Shown piece after piece: positions 8,372 to 16,105 of a stretch of 36,968 bases of DNA (positions within the stretch are counted from its first letter, which is position 1; each line of letters begins with the position of its first letter). Both the position numbers and the translations under genes were made by a program. This DNA comes from JACCUZ01 sp038246575 (GTDB lineage: Bacteria; Actinomycetota; Actinomycetes; JACCUZ01): the NCBI GenBank assembly GCA_038246575.1, contig JBBRVU010000020.1:1-36968 (forward strand), read 5' to 3'. Under the pieces are notes generated by a model, which ran no database searches, had not been told where the DNA came from, and saw only the letters and a list, made by a program, of their open reading frames with translations.

Positions 8372-8692
8372 ATGAGCACCACCCAGCCCGCCGCCTCCGG
8401 CGCCGCCGACGGCACGGCCGTCGCCGCCCCGGCGCCCCCCGTCTCGATCCCGGACCTCGAGGCCGAGATCTCGGCCCGCCGCGAGCGCCTGGCCCAGACC
8501 ATCGACGAGCTCACCTACCGGGTGAGCCCGAAGACCATCATCAACCGCCAGACCGAGGCCGCGAAGGCGCGCTTCGCCGACGTCGCCACGACCCCGGAGG
8601 GCGACCTGCGCGTCGAGCGGATCGCCGCGGTCGTCGCCGTGGTCGCCGTGGTCGGCGGCTGGCTCATCTACCGGCGTCTTCACCGCAGCTGA
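8372..8692 (+). CDS. DUF3618 membrane-anchored protein
   Basis: This 106-residue protein has the DUF3618 core IPDLEAEISARRERLAQTIDELTYRVSPKTIINRQTEAAKARFAD, a heptad-rich helix, followed by one C-terminal hydrophobic segment (IAAVVAVVAVVGGWLIYRR, about residues 84-102). The first 30 residues are Ala/Pro-rich and disordered. It is probably a small membrane protein with its helix in the cytoplasm. Family function is unknown to me. It starts 7 bp after bcp; the GAGGACC near the bcp stop can serve as ribosome-binding site. Confidence 0.85.
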   Translation: MSTTQPAASGAADGTAVAAPAPPVSIPDLEAEISARRERLAQTIDELTYRVSPKTIINRQTEAAKARFADVATTPEGDLRVERIAAVVAVVAVVGGWLIYRRLHRS

Positions 8693-8778
8693 CCCTCCGC
8701 GCCGAGTTCGCTGTCCTGACCCTGGACCAAGCGCCCGACGACGTCGTGGTCGGGCCGCGCCCGCGGGCACGTCGAGGC

Positions 8779-8784
8779 TACTGT
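8779..8784 (+). promoter_or_regulatory. -10 element of leaderless promoter
   Basis: TACTGT fits TANNNT and is followed after six bases by ATG 8791. It decides the start in favour of 8791 over an in-frame upstream ATG at 8746. Confidence 0.5.
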
Positions 8785-8790
8785 GACGTG

Positions 8791-9177
8791 ATGACGCGTC
8801 CCCCCGGCCGGCCCGGTGAGGACGCCACGCCGGGCGTCGACGACGTGCGGGCGTCGCTGCGTCACGCCGACGACCTGCCGGAACGTCGTCCGCGACGGCG
8901 GCAGGTGGAGGTCGACGGGGTCGAGGAGTCGCTGCGGCCGATGGTGGACCAGGCCGTCGCCGACCTGGTGGCGCGGTTGGGCATCGGGCCCGCGCAGGTG
9001 GGGGTCGAGGCGGCCGGTGCGGTGACCTGGTCGGACGGCTCGTGCGGCTGCCCCGAGCGCGGACGCGCTTACCCACAGGTGCCCGTCGACGGATTCTACG
9101 TCCGCCTCTCTGCGCGGGGGCGACTCTTTCACTTCCACGGCGGCGGGCCGCGCGGGCTCTTCCTCTGCGACTGCTGA
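8791..9177 (+). CDS. conserved actinobacterial small protein with DGSxGCP motif
   Basis: The 128-residue product has a charged, Arg/Pro-rich N-terminal half and a compact C-terminal domain (about residues 65-128) reading VTWSDGSCGCPERGRAYPQVPVDGFYVRLSARGRLFHFH and ending PRGLFLCDC. I recognise this layout from a widespread, unnamed actinobacterial family whose hallmark is a DGS-x-GCP turn, a Y-x-Q segment, a G-Y/F strand and a terminal Cys. Here Cys residues cluster at the two ends of the domain, suggesting a disulfide or metal site; that is inference. No signal peptide is visible at the 8791 start. The start is supported by a TACTGT box six bases upstream. Confidence 0.7.
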   Translation: MTRPPGRPGEDATPGVDDVRASLRHADDLPERRPRRRQVEVDGVEESLRPMVDQAVADLVARLGIGPAQVGVEAAGAVTWSDGSCGCPERGRAYPQVPVDGFYVRLSARGRLFHFHGGGPRGLFLCDC

Positions 9178-9264
9178 GTGCTTCTCCCCACGGACGCCTC
9201 GACCTCGGCTCCACTCCTGAGGTCAGACATCGCCGACTCAGGAAGAAATAGTGCCGCTAGGGCT

Positions 9265-9300
9265 GTGCCGGAACCCCTCTTCAGGCATACATTCCGGCAC
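9265..9300 (+). promoter_or_regulatory. 9-bp inverted repeat upstream of the subtilase gene
   Basis: GTGCCGGAA (9265-9273) and TTCCGGCAC (9292-9300) are perfect inverted copies separated by 18 bases. The repeat sits about 90 bp before the subtilase start, within the 214-bp gene-free stretch 9178-9391. It could be a repressor or activator site or a leader hairpin; nothing else was recognised in this stretch. Confidence 0.4.
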
Positions 9301-9391
9301 GGGGCACTTGCGACCGACGATCCGCTCACAGTTGCAGGCCCGTCACCTATTGGCAGCGTCCGGCGGTGAGCCGGACGAGAGGAGTGTTGCC

Positions 9392-12300
9392 GTGAACCGC
9401 ATCTTTGCCATGGCGGGGGCCGCGACCGCGGCGCTCTGCATCGCCACCACACCGAGCTGGGCCGCCACCGCGCCGCCCTCCGCGGCGTCCCCGGCGAAGG
9501 CCTCGGTGACACCGAGCGTCGAGAAGAGCACAACCGGTAGCTACATCGTCGTCATGAAGGCCGACCCCCTGGTGAAGTCGATGGAGGTCAAGGACCTGGG
9601 CAGCACCCGTGGCAAGCAGCGCAGGGCTGCTGTCCGGGCGACCCACGACGCCGTCCTCAAGCGGGCCGGCGTCTCGGCCAGCCACAAGACCACTGACTAC
9701 AGCAACGCCGTCAACGGCTTCGCGGTGACCACCACCTTGCGCACTGCCCAGAAGATCGCCCGAGACCCCGGTGTGGCACTGGTCCTCCCGGACGAGCTCC
9801 GGCAGCCCGCCGCGGTAGCGGACAACACCCAGGGCCGCGGCGCCTTCCCGAGCAGCCTGTCCGTCAACGGACTCAACAACTTCCTCGGTCTCACCGGCAA
9901 GGGTGAGGCCTACGCCAGGGGGGTGACCGGCAAGGGTGTCCTCGTCGGTGTCATCGACACCGGCATCTGGCCCGAGCACCCCAGCTTCGCCAGCCGGCCG
10001 GGCCTCCCCGCACCGCCGGTGTTCGACTCCAGCCTGCGGTCGGCCTGTGCGTTCGGCAACACCGCCTGGAACCCCAACGACAAGCCGTTCGCGTGCAACA
10101 ACAAACTTGTCGGGGCGCGCGAGTTCCTCGACACGTACAAGGCGAACCAAGGTCTGGAGTCCTACGAGTTCGACTCGGCTCGGGACAACGAGGGCCACGG
10201 CACCCACACCGCGTCGACCGCTGCCGGCAACGGCAACGTGCGGGCGAGCATCTCCGGTGTGGGCAAGGGCGTGGTGTCCGGTATCGCTCCTGACGCACAG
10301 GTCATCGCGTACAAGGCACTGGGTGACCTCGGTGGCTTCACCTCCGACCTGGCCGGCGCGATCGACCAGGCCGTCGCGGATGGCGTCGACGTCATCAACT
10401 ACTCCATCGGCGGGGGCGCCCAGACGGTGAGCGCCGACACCATCGCGTTCCTCTTCGCTGCAGACGCAGGTGTCTTCACGGCCGTCTCGGCAGGCAATAG
10501 CGGGCCCGGCGCCGCCACCATCGGGGGGCCTGCGGACGTTCCGTGGGTGACCGCAGTGGGGGCGACGACCTACCCGACGTTCTACAAGGGCGTGGTCAAG
10601 CTCGGGAACGGGCGCAGCTACGTGGGCGGCTCGGTGACCAAGGGCACGAAGAAGGCCGAGTTCTTGGATGGAGCGCGCGCGGGTACCGCTGGCTCGGACC
10701 TGTGTCTCGCTGGCACCCTCGACCCCGCCAAGGTCACCGGCAAGATCGTGCTGTGCGGTCGCGGCTCGAACGGTCGCATCGAGAAGAGCTTCGAGGTGCA
10801 GCGGGCCGGCGGCATCGGCATGGTGCTCTACAACCAGAGCGACGTCGACAACATCTTCACCGACAACTTCTTCGTCCCGACGGTCATGGTGGACAACTCC
10901 CCCGGCACCGCGGTCCGCGCCTGGGTCAACCGCACGCCTCACCCCATGGGTCAGCTCGTGAACGAGGGCATCAGCAAGGCGCCGTTCCCGACCCCGTCGG
11001 TCGCGCTCTTCTCGAGCCGCGGCGAGAACCCGTCGGCCGGTGACATCATCAAGCCCGACATCAGCGCACCCGGTGTGCAGATCATGGCCGGCAACACGCC
11101 ACTCCCGTCGCCCGGCACCCAGCCTGCCGGTGAGCTGTTCCAGGCTATCGCCGGCACGTCGATGTCCGGACCGGTCGTCGCGGGTTCCTACGCCCTGCTC
11201 AAGCAGGTGCACCCGGACTGGTCAGCCGCCGCCGCCAAGTCGGCCCTGATGACGACCGCAGACACCCGTGTGCGGGACAACGACCGCAAGACCCAGGCCG
11301 GCCCGTTCGCCATGGGCGCCGGACTGGCCGTGGTCGGTGACCCGGCCGGGAAGGGTTCCGCCTTCAGGCCCGGCCTGGTCTACGACGCAGGCTTCAACGA
11401 CTACCTCGGGTTCCTCTGCGCCGAGGGCAGGGAGGCGTTCGGCGACCCCGACGGCACCTGTGGCGCCCTCGCGGCGGCCGGGATCCCCACGGTGGCAGCC
11501 GATCTCAACTACGCGTCGATCGGGGACGAGTCGGTACCCGGTGCCACGACGACGACTCGCACCGTCACCAATGTGTCGGGCGGCAAGGGCACGTTCCGGG
11601 TGCGGACGGACGCCCCTGCCGGGTACTCGGTCAAGGTCACGCCCTCGATCCTGAGGCTGGCCGCCGGGGAGTCGGCGACCTTCACGGTCACCATCACGAA
11701 CCTGGGCCGGGCCCCGTCGGGTCAGTGGCGGTTCGGGTCCCTCACCTGGAAGGGCAGCGGGTATGCCGTGCGCAGCGCCATCGCCGTCAAGGGCGCGGAC
11801 ATCGAGGTGCCCACGACCGTCGTCGGCAGCGGACCGTCGGGCACGGCCTCCATCCCGGTGAAGTTCGGACGGGCGGGCGCCTACACCGCCACCCCCCACG
11901 GATTGGTGCCGGCGGCCGACAACAACGGGACGATCAGCCAGGACCCCGACCAGACCTACCCGAGTGCCGATGACGGGGCCGGGGTCGACCAGATCCCGTT
12001 CACGCTCAACGGGGTGACGCTCGCCCGGTGGTCGCTGGTCTTGCCCGGTGCTACCGACCTCGACCTCTACCTCAAGGGACCCGACGGCACCATCGTCGCC
12101 CAGAGCACGAACGGTGGGACTGACGAGGAGATCACCCTCGACCACCCGGCCGACGGCACCTACACGATGGTCGTCCACGGCTGGGCGGTCGGGGCGCCGG
12201 ACACGGCGTACGACCTGCGCAGCTGGCTCGTCCCCTCGGCGACGGGCGGCAGCCTCCAGGTGACCTCCGGCAGTCCGGTGACAGCGACCGTCGGCGGCAG

Positions 12301-12418
12301 CACCACCGTGGGACTGTCCTGGTCCGGCCTCACCGCCGGCACCGACTACTTGGGCACGGTGAACCACGCCATCGACGGCGAAGACGTCGCCACCACCGTG
12401 GTCTCGGTGACGGGGTGA
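9392..12418 (+). CDS. secreted S8 subtilisin-like serine protease
   Basis: This 1008-residue exported protease starts at GTG 9392, seven bases after AGGAG. Order: signal peptide (about 1-24, ending PSWA), inhibitor I9 propeptide (from about 50, GSYIVVMKADP), S8 catalytic domain with Asp189 (VIDTGIWPEHP), His269 (GHGTHTAS), oxyanion Asn369 (SAGNSGPG) and Ser590 (GTSMSGPVVAG), a PA domain inserted at about 425-510, a fibronectin-type-III-like domain (about 700-810) and a C-terminal beta-rich domain resembling PPC (LPGATDLDLYLKGPDG). All catalytic residues are present. This is the architecture of large plant-cucumisin-like bacterial subtilases acting on extracellular protein. It is monocistronic, with a strong terminator after it and an inverted repeat before it. 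Substrate is unknown. Confidence 0.93.
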   Translation: MNRIFAMAGAATAALCIATTPSWAATAPPSAASPAKASVTPSVEKSTTGSYIVVMKADPLVKSMEVKDLGSTRGKQRRAAVRATHDAVLKRAGVSASHKTTDYSNAVNGFAVTTTLRTAQKIARDPGVALVLPDELRQPAAVADNTQGRGAFPSSLSVNGLNNFLGLTGKGEAYARGVTGKGVLVGVIDTGIWPEHPSFASRPGLPAPPVFDSSLRSACAFGNTAWNPNDKPFACNNKLVGAREFLDTYKANQGLESYEFDSARDNEGHGTHTASTAAGNGNVRASISGVGKGVVSGIAPDAQVIAYKALGDLGGFTSDLAGAIDQAVADGVDVINYSIGGGAQTVSADTIAFLFAADAGVFTAVSAGNSGPGAATIGGPADVPWVTAVGATTYPTFYKGVVKLGNGRSYVGGSVTKGTKKAEFLDGARAGTAGSDLCLAGTLDPAKVTGKIVLCGRGSNGRIEKSFEVQRAGGIGMVLYNQSDVDNIFTDNFFVPTVMVDNSPGTAVRAWVNRTPHPMGQLVNEGISKAPFPTPSVALFSSRGENPSAGDIIKPDISAPGVQIMAGNTPLPSPGTQPAGELFQAIAGTSMSGPVVAGSYALLKQVHPDWSAAAAKSALMTTADTRVRDNDRKTQAGPFAMGAGLAVVGDPAGKGSAFRPGLVYDAGFNDYLGFLCAEGREAFGDPDGTCGALAAAGIPTVAADLNYASIGDESVPGATTTTRTVTNVSGGKGTFRVRTDAPAGYSVKVTPSILRLAAGESATFTVTITNLGRAPSGQWRFGSLTWKGSGYAVRSAIAVKGADIEVPTTVVGSGPSGTASIPVKFGRAGAYTATPHGLVPAADNNGTISQDPDQTYPSADDGAGVDQIPFTLNGVTLARWSLVLPGATDLDLYLKGPDGTIVAQSTNGGTDEEITLDHPADGTYTMVVHGWAVGAPDTAYDLRSWLVPSATGGSLQVTSGSPVTATVGGSTTVGLSWSGLTAGTDYLGTVNHAIDGEDVATTVVSVTG

Positions 12419-12459
12419 CCTGACGCAACTGCCGGCGGCGGCCACCCGCCGACACCATC

Positions 12460-12497
12460 ACCTTCGAGGGCCCGGCGACAGCCGGGCCCTCGAAGGT
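12460..12497. terminator. 17-bp perfect-stem bidirectional terminator
   Basis: ACCTTCGAGGGCCCGGC (12460-12476) and its exact reverse complement (12481-12497) enclose a GACA loop. It lies between the convergent subtilase and lipoprotein genes and can serve both. The stem is long and GC-rich with no U-tract, a form common in actinobacteria. Confidence 0.85.
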
Positions 12498-12512
12498 CGG
12501 CCCGTCTGCTCG

Positions 12513-12971
12513 CTAGGTAGGCGACCCTGACTGGCTAAGGACACTGTCGACCAGGAACGGCGTGCCGGTTTGACAGGTCGTCGCGAGCCCAACCTCCGAG
12601 CGACCCGACACGGTCACCGTGTCACCGCTGCGCAGGCCGTCGAGTGTGGCCCTGTCGCCCACGAGCAGGTAGTCCACGGCTGCCGCCCTACCATCGGCGG
12701 CGACCGCCAGAAGGAGGCAGGACCCCTCGACCGATGCACGGCTGAGGGTCCCGGTCACTCTGGTTGTGACCCCCTCCTTCGTGTTCGGAACGGTGGGCGG
12801 GTCGACGGCAGGGGGCGTCCCCCTGGACGTTTCAGAGCTGGGAGTTCCACCACCCACACCGGTGCCAACAGATCCTTCACGTGGGGGCACCTCACCACAG
12901 CCCGCGAGGCTGGTTCCGAGGATGCCGATGGCCGCGCCGAGGACCAGGGCTGCTGTGGCTGTACGACGCAT
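12513..12971 (-). CDS. putative lipoprotein
   Basis: The 152-residue product has a lipoprotein signal (MRRTATAALVLGAAIGILG) ending in the lipobox LAGC with Cys25, so it should be anchored on the outer face of the membrane. A Gly/Ser/Thr/Pro linker (about 26-70) leads to a small beta-rich domain (TTRVTGTLSRASVEGSCLLL ... GDTVTVSGRSEVGL) of the sort seen in OB-like folds, with two Cys (in SCLLL and TTCQT) that may form a disulfide. No enzyme motif is seen. It converges on the subtilase gene across the shared terminator, and its upstream region runs to tRNA-Lys. Confidence 0.75.
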   Translation of the reverse strand: MRRTATAALVLGAAIGILGTSLAGCGEVPPREGSVGTGVGGGTPSSETSRGTPPAVDPPTVPNTKEGVTTRVTGTLSRASVEGSCLLLAVAADGRAAAVDYLLVGDRATLDGLRSGDTVTVSGRSEVGLATTCQTGTPFLVDSVLSQSGSPT

Positions 12972-13100
12972 AGCTGTGGGACGCCTGCGCGCGTGGCCAG
13001 GTTCCTCGCCGCGGGCGACGGGTCAAGCTGTGTCGGCGACGGTCCGCGTCGATAGTCGAGATCGACGGTGACGAACACGCGGCGACCTACTTTTCAACAG

Positions 13101-13173
<73 letters not shown>

Positions 13174-13235
13174 GCGACGGAGACATTAGCAGCCGCCCGG
13201 CATCCCGGCGAAATCGGTCGGTTCACAGCGGTCGG

Positions 13236-13934
13236 TCAGCGGTGGGTGCCGTCGGGGTCCACGGTGGTGGCGTCGTCGGCGCGCTCCGCGGCATCCGCCT
13301 CGGCATCGGCCTGCGGGCCACCGATGCTGCGCCAGGCGGCGCCCAGGGCGAGGGCGGCCAGGAGCACGACAGCCCCGATAATCAGCCAGGGGGGGATGCC
13401 GCCGCCGGACTCCTGCGAGGCGGGGGCGGTGGTGATGGTGGGCTGCGGCGCGGCCACGACCGAGGCGGTCGGCTCGGGGGTGGGTGTGGCGGCCGTGGGG
13501 GTCGCCGAGGCGCTCGGGGACGCGGATGCCGGGGTGGCCGTGGTCGTGAACGTGACGGTTCCCGAGACCGGGTGGCCGTCGGTGCTGACCACGCGGTAGG
13601 TCACGACGTGCTGGCCGGCCGACAGGTCACCGGTCAGCGGCTGGGTGACCGTGCCACCGGCGGTCGTGGCGGCTCCGTCGGTCTCGTCGCCCGACGGGCC
13701 GGCCACCTCGACGGTGACGAAGGTGGGGTTGACGTCCTCGCTGAACTTCAGGGTCACGACGCGGACCGTCTCGACCGTGCTGCCGTCCTTGGGCGTCGAC
13801 ACAAGGAGCTTGGTGTGCTGGGGGAGGACCGCTGGCGCCGCAGCGAACGCGGGCGCGACCGACACCACCACGAAGGCGACGACGATGACGAGGGTGACGA
13901 TGGTCGCAAGGCGGCGCGAGAGCATGCGCACCAT
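13236..13934 (-). CDS. CopC-domain copper-binding-like exported protein
   Basis: This 232-residue protein has a signal peptide (about 1-33, ending APAFAA), then a CopC-type beta-barrel with QHTKLLVSTPKDGSTV, LKFSEDVNPTFVTVEV and YRVVSTDGHPVSGTVTF. The His near the mature N-terminus and the SxDGHPVSG motif are the positions that bind Cu(II) in CopC. A Ser/Thr/Pro/Ala linker (about 130-180) leads to one membrane helix (PWLIIGAVVLLAALALGAAW) and an acidic tail. It should be anchored in the membrane with the barrel outside. There is no CopD or other copper gene beside it, so copper handling is inferred only from the fold. The start used is ATG 13934; ATG 13925 is an alternative. Confidence 0.82.
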   Translation of the reverse strand: MVRMLSRRLATIVTLVIVVAFVVVSVAPAFAAAPAVLPQHTKLLVSTPKDGSTVETVRVVTLKFSEDVNPTFVTVEVAGPSGDETDGAATTAGGTVTQPLTGDLSAGQHVVTYRVVSTDGHPVSGTVTFTTTATPASASPSASATPTAATPTPEPTASVVAAPQPTITTAPASQESGGGIPPWLIIGAVVLLAALALGAAWRSIGGPQADAEADAAERADDATTVDPDGTHR

Positions 13935-14008
13935 GATCGCAAACCTCGGCCGGTTCGAGTGACAGTTCCGGGTAAACACAGGGTGACGCGGCAGGGGCCG
14001 ACGACGAC

Positions 14009-14034
14009 GGGCGACCCCCCGAGGGGGGCCGCCC
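14009..14034 (-). terminator. hairpin downstream of tRNA-His
   Basis: GGGCG-A-CCCCCC (14009-14020) can pair with GGGGGG-C-CGCCC (14023-14034) with one mismatch. It lies 32 bp past the 3' end of the minus-strand tRNA-His gene and before the CopC-like gene, so it probably ends tRNA-His transcription. Confidence 0.5.
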
Positions 14035-14065
14035 GGTGGCGCGGCGCTGACTCGCAGCGACGCCG

Positions 14066-14142
14066 TGGGGTGAGTGACGGGACTTGAACCCGCGGCCACC
14101 TGGACCACAACCAGGTGCTCTACCAGCTGAGCTACACCCACC
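14066..14142 (-). tRNA. tRNA-His (anticodon GUG)
   Basis: The acceptor stem pairs GTGGGTG with CACTCAC (one G-U), the anticodon stem CCTGG/CCAGG holds loop TTGTGGT giving GTG, and the T arm is GCGGGTTCAAGTCCCGT. The base before the acceptor is G (the -1 G of tRNA-His) facing discriminator C. CCA is encoded. The -1 G is included in the coordinates. Confidence 0.95.
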
Positions 14143-14201
14143 ACGACGGGCGCCCGGCATCCGAGGATGTTGGTGCGCCCGTAGCGCAACCATCGTACCG
14201 G

Positions 14202-14861
14202 TTACTCGGGGGTGGTCCCGACCACGCCCGGGGCGGAGTGGTCGACGAGGTGGCGCGAGGCGATGCTGCGGGCCTGCTCGGTCGACGGTCCGGGGGGCGG
14301 CACGAACACGGCCTCGCGGTAGTAGCGCAGCTCGGCGATCGACTCGCGGATGTCGGCCAGCGCGCGGTGGCCGCCGCTCTTGGTCGGGGAGGCGAAGTAG
14401 GCGCGCGGGAACCAGCGGCGCGAGAGCTCCTTGATGGAGGAGACGTCGATGATGCGGTAGTGCAGGTACGACTCGAGCTCGGCCATGTCGCGCGCGAGGA
14501 AGGCCCGGTCGGTGGCCACGGTGTTGCCGCCGAGCGGGGCCTTGCTCGGCTCGGGCACCCACTCCTTGACGTAGTCGAGCACCATCGTCTGGGCCGCCTC
14601 GAGGGTGGTTCCCTCGGCGAGCACGTCGAGCAGCCCCGAGCCGGTGTGCATCTCGCGCACGAAGTCGCCCATCTGGGTGAGCGCGGCATCGGGCGGGCGG
14701 ATGACGACGTCGACCCCGGTGCCGAGCACGGTGAGCTCGTAGTCGGTGACCAGGGCCGCCACCTCGACGAGCGCGTCGCTCTCGAGGGACAGCCCGGTCA
14801 TCTCACAGTCGATCCAGACGATGCGGTCGGTGTGGGCACGGTCGGTCGCCGGGGTGGTCAT
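14202..14861 (-). CDS. orn: oligoribonuclease
   Basis: Orn degrades 2-5-nt RNAs (including pGpG from c-di-GMP) to mononucleotides in the cytoplasm. The 219-residue protein has the DEDDh exonuclease motifs: WIDCEMTGLSLESDALVEVA near the N-terminus (Asp and Glu of motif I), NTVATDRAFLARDMAELESYLHYRIIDVSSIKEL (motif II) and HRALADIRESIAELRYYR (motif III with the His and final Asp). The C-terminus is extended by about 30 residues over the E. coli enzyme. ATG 14861 is preferred to ATG 14870 because TAGCAT stands seven bases upstream of it, implying a leaderless mRNA. It diverges from the PrsW gene and sits upstream of tRNA-His. Confidence 0.95.
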   Translation of the reverse strand: MTTPATDRAHTDRIVWIDCEMTGLSLESDALVEVAALVTDYELTVLGTGVDVVIRPPDAALTQMGDFVREMHTGSGLLDVLAEGTTLEAAQTMVLDYVKEWVPEPSKAPLGGNTVATDRAFLARDMAELESYLHYRIIDVSSIKELSRRWFPRAYFASPTKSGGHRALADIRESIAELRYYREAVFVPPPGPSTEQARSIASRHLVDHSAPGVVGTTPE

Positions 14862-14868
14862 GGGGGCC

Positions 14869-14874
14869 ATGCTA
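14869..14874 (-). promoter_or_regulatory. -10 element of leaderless orn promoter
   Basis: On the minus strand TAGCAT fits TANNNT and is seven bases from the ATG at 14861. It contains the alternative upstream ATG, which would then not be transcribed. Confidence 0.55.
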
Positions 14875-14917
14875 GGGCGCGATGGACTTCGGGCCGTTCC
14901 CGAACGGTGCGCTGCAC

Positions 14918-14923
14918 TAGGGT
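14918..14923 (+). promoter_or_regulatory. -10 element of leaderless prsW-like promoter
   Basis: TAGGGT fits TANNNT and lies eight bases before ATG 14932. It and the orn promoter are back to back in a 70-bp divergent spacer, so their upstream elements must overlap. Confidence 0.5.
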
Positions 14924-14931
14924 CGCGTGCC

Positions 14932-16095
14932 ATGAGTGGGGACCTCGCGCAGCGGCCGCAGGCGCTGGCCACCCGACGCGACCCCACGACCCGGCCCGCC
15001 CTGCGCGGGTGGCTGCTCACCGGCGTCGCCGCGGTCGGCTTCCTCCTGTCGGCGCTGGTGGTGTCCGCCTACCTGGGCGCAGCGTTCGGCGTGCAGACCG
15101 CGCTGCTGGCGCTGGCCGTCGCGCTGGTGCCGCTCGGCATCGTCATCCCGACGTTCCTGTGGCTCGACCGCTTCGAGTCCGAGCCCACCCGCTACCTGGT
15201 CCTGGCGTTCCTGTGGGGCGCGCTGGTCGCGGCCGTGGTCGCAGCCGTGTTCAACACCGGCGCCATCGCGGTGCTCGAGGCGGCCGCCGACCGGGAGGGC
15301 GCCCTGCAGACGACGGCGGTGCTGGTCGCCCCGTTCGTCGAGGAGGCCGCCAAGGGTGCCCTCGTGCTGCTCGTGTGGTGGGTGCTGCGGCGCGAGTTCG
15401 ACGGCGTCACCGACGGCATGGTCTACGCCGGCATCTGCGCCGCGGGCTTCGCCTTCACCGAGAACATCAACTACCTCGCGCAGGCCTACGTCGACGGCGG
15501 CGGTGAGGCGCTCACCGGCACCTTCGTGGCCCGCTGCCTGCTCTCACCCTTCGCGCACCCGATGTTCACGGTGCTCTTCGGGGTCGGGGTGGGCGTCGCG
15601 GCGACCAGCCGCACCTGGCTGCCGCGCATCCTCGGGCCGTTGCTGGGCTACCTGCTCGCCGTGCTCAGCCACGCGCTGTGGAACCTGGCGGCGGTGTCGG
15701 GCGGTCGCGGGATGGTCGTGGTCTACCTGCTCGTCGAGGTGCCGATCTTCCTGGCCTTCATCGGCTTCGTGGTGTGGACCCGCCGGCGCGAGGGCCGCCT
15801 CATCGGGCAGTTCCTGCGCCCCTATGCGGATGCCGGGTGGCTCTCGGCCGCCGAGGTCGCGATGCTCTCGTCGATGCCGCAGCGCCGCGAGGCCAGGGCC
15901 TGGGCCCGCGCCAACACCGGCCGCGCGGGGCTGGCGGCGATGCGGTCCTTCCAGGACACCGCGAGCGAGCTCGCGCTGCTGCGGCGGCGGATGTACCACT
16001 CGGCCGCCGACGACCGCGCGCGCGCGCACGAGCGCGAGCTGCTGGAGGCGTTGCGCCTGCGGCGGGCCCAGTTCGTCGGGATGCCGGGTGGCTAG
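14932..16095 (+). CDS. PrsW-family intramembrane metalloprotease
   Basis: This 387-residue membrane protein has about eight hydrophobic segments and the PrsW family motifs: FVEEAAKGALVLLVW (EExxK), GFAFTENINYL (FxxxE) and LLSPFAHPMFT with a later SHALWN histidine, which are the presumed metal ligands. Family members cleave membrane-bound substrates; Bacillus PrsW acts on an anti-sigma factor, but the substrate here is unknown and no sigma/anti-sigma pair is adjacent. The C-terminal 90 residues (after about 290) are soluble and Arg-rich. The ATG at 14932 follows TAGGGT; in-frame upstream codons lie antisense to orn and are rejected. The stop codon is part of the next gene's -10 box. Confidence 0.88.
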   Translation: MSGDLAQRPQALATRRDPTTRPALRGWLLTGVAAVGFLLSALVVSAYLGAAFGVQTALLALAVALVPLGIVIPTFLWLDRFESEPTRYLVLAFLWGALVAAVVAAVFNTGAIAVLEAAADREGALQTTAVLVAPFVEEAAKGALVLLVWWVLRREFDGVTDGMVYAGICAAGFAFTENINYLAQAYVDGGGEALTGTFVARCLLSPFAHPMFTVLFGVGVGVAATSRTWLPRILGPLLGYLLAVLSHALWNLAAVSGGRGMVVVYLLVEVPIFLAFIGFVVWTRRREGRLIGQFLRPYADAGWLSAAEVAMLSSMPQRREARAWARANTGRAGLAAMRSFQDTASELALLRRRMYHSAADDRARAHERELLEALRLRRAQFVGMPGG

Positions 16096-16098
16096 TCT
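16093..16098 (+). promoter_or_regulatory. -10 element of leaderless amidohydrolase promoter
   Basis: TAGTCT fits TANNNT, is seven bases from GTG 16106, and includes the TAG stop codon of the preceding gene. It fixes the otherwise uncertain GTG start. Confidence 0.5.
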
Positions 16099-16105
16099 CG
16101 GCCCC

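Noticed and set aside
9347..11212. A 621-codon minus-strand open frame opposite the subtilase gene.
   Set aside because: Antisense shadow of a clear S8 protease; composition is Arg/Gly/Val-rich and no start signal is seen.
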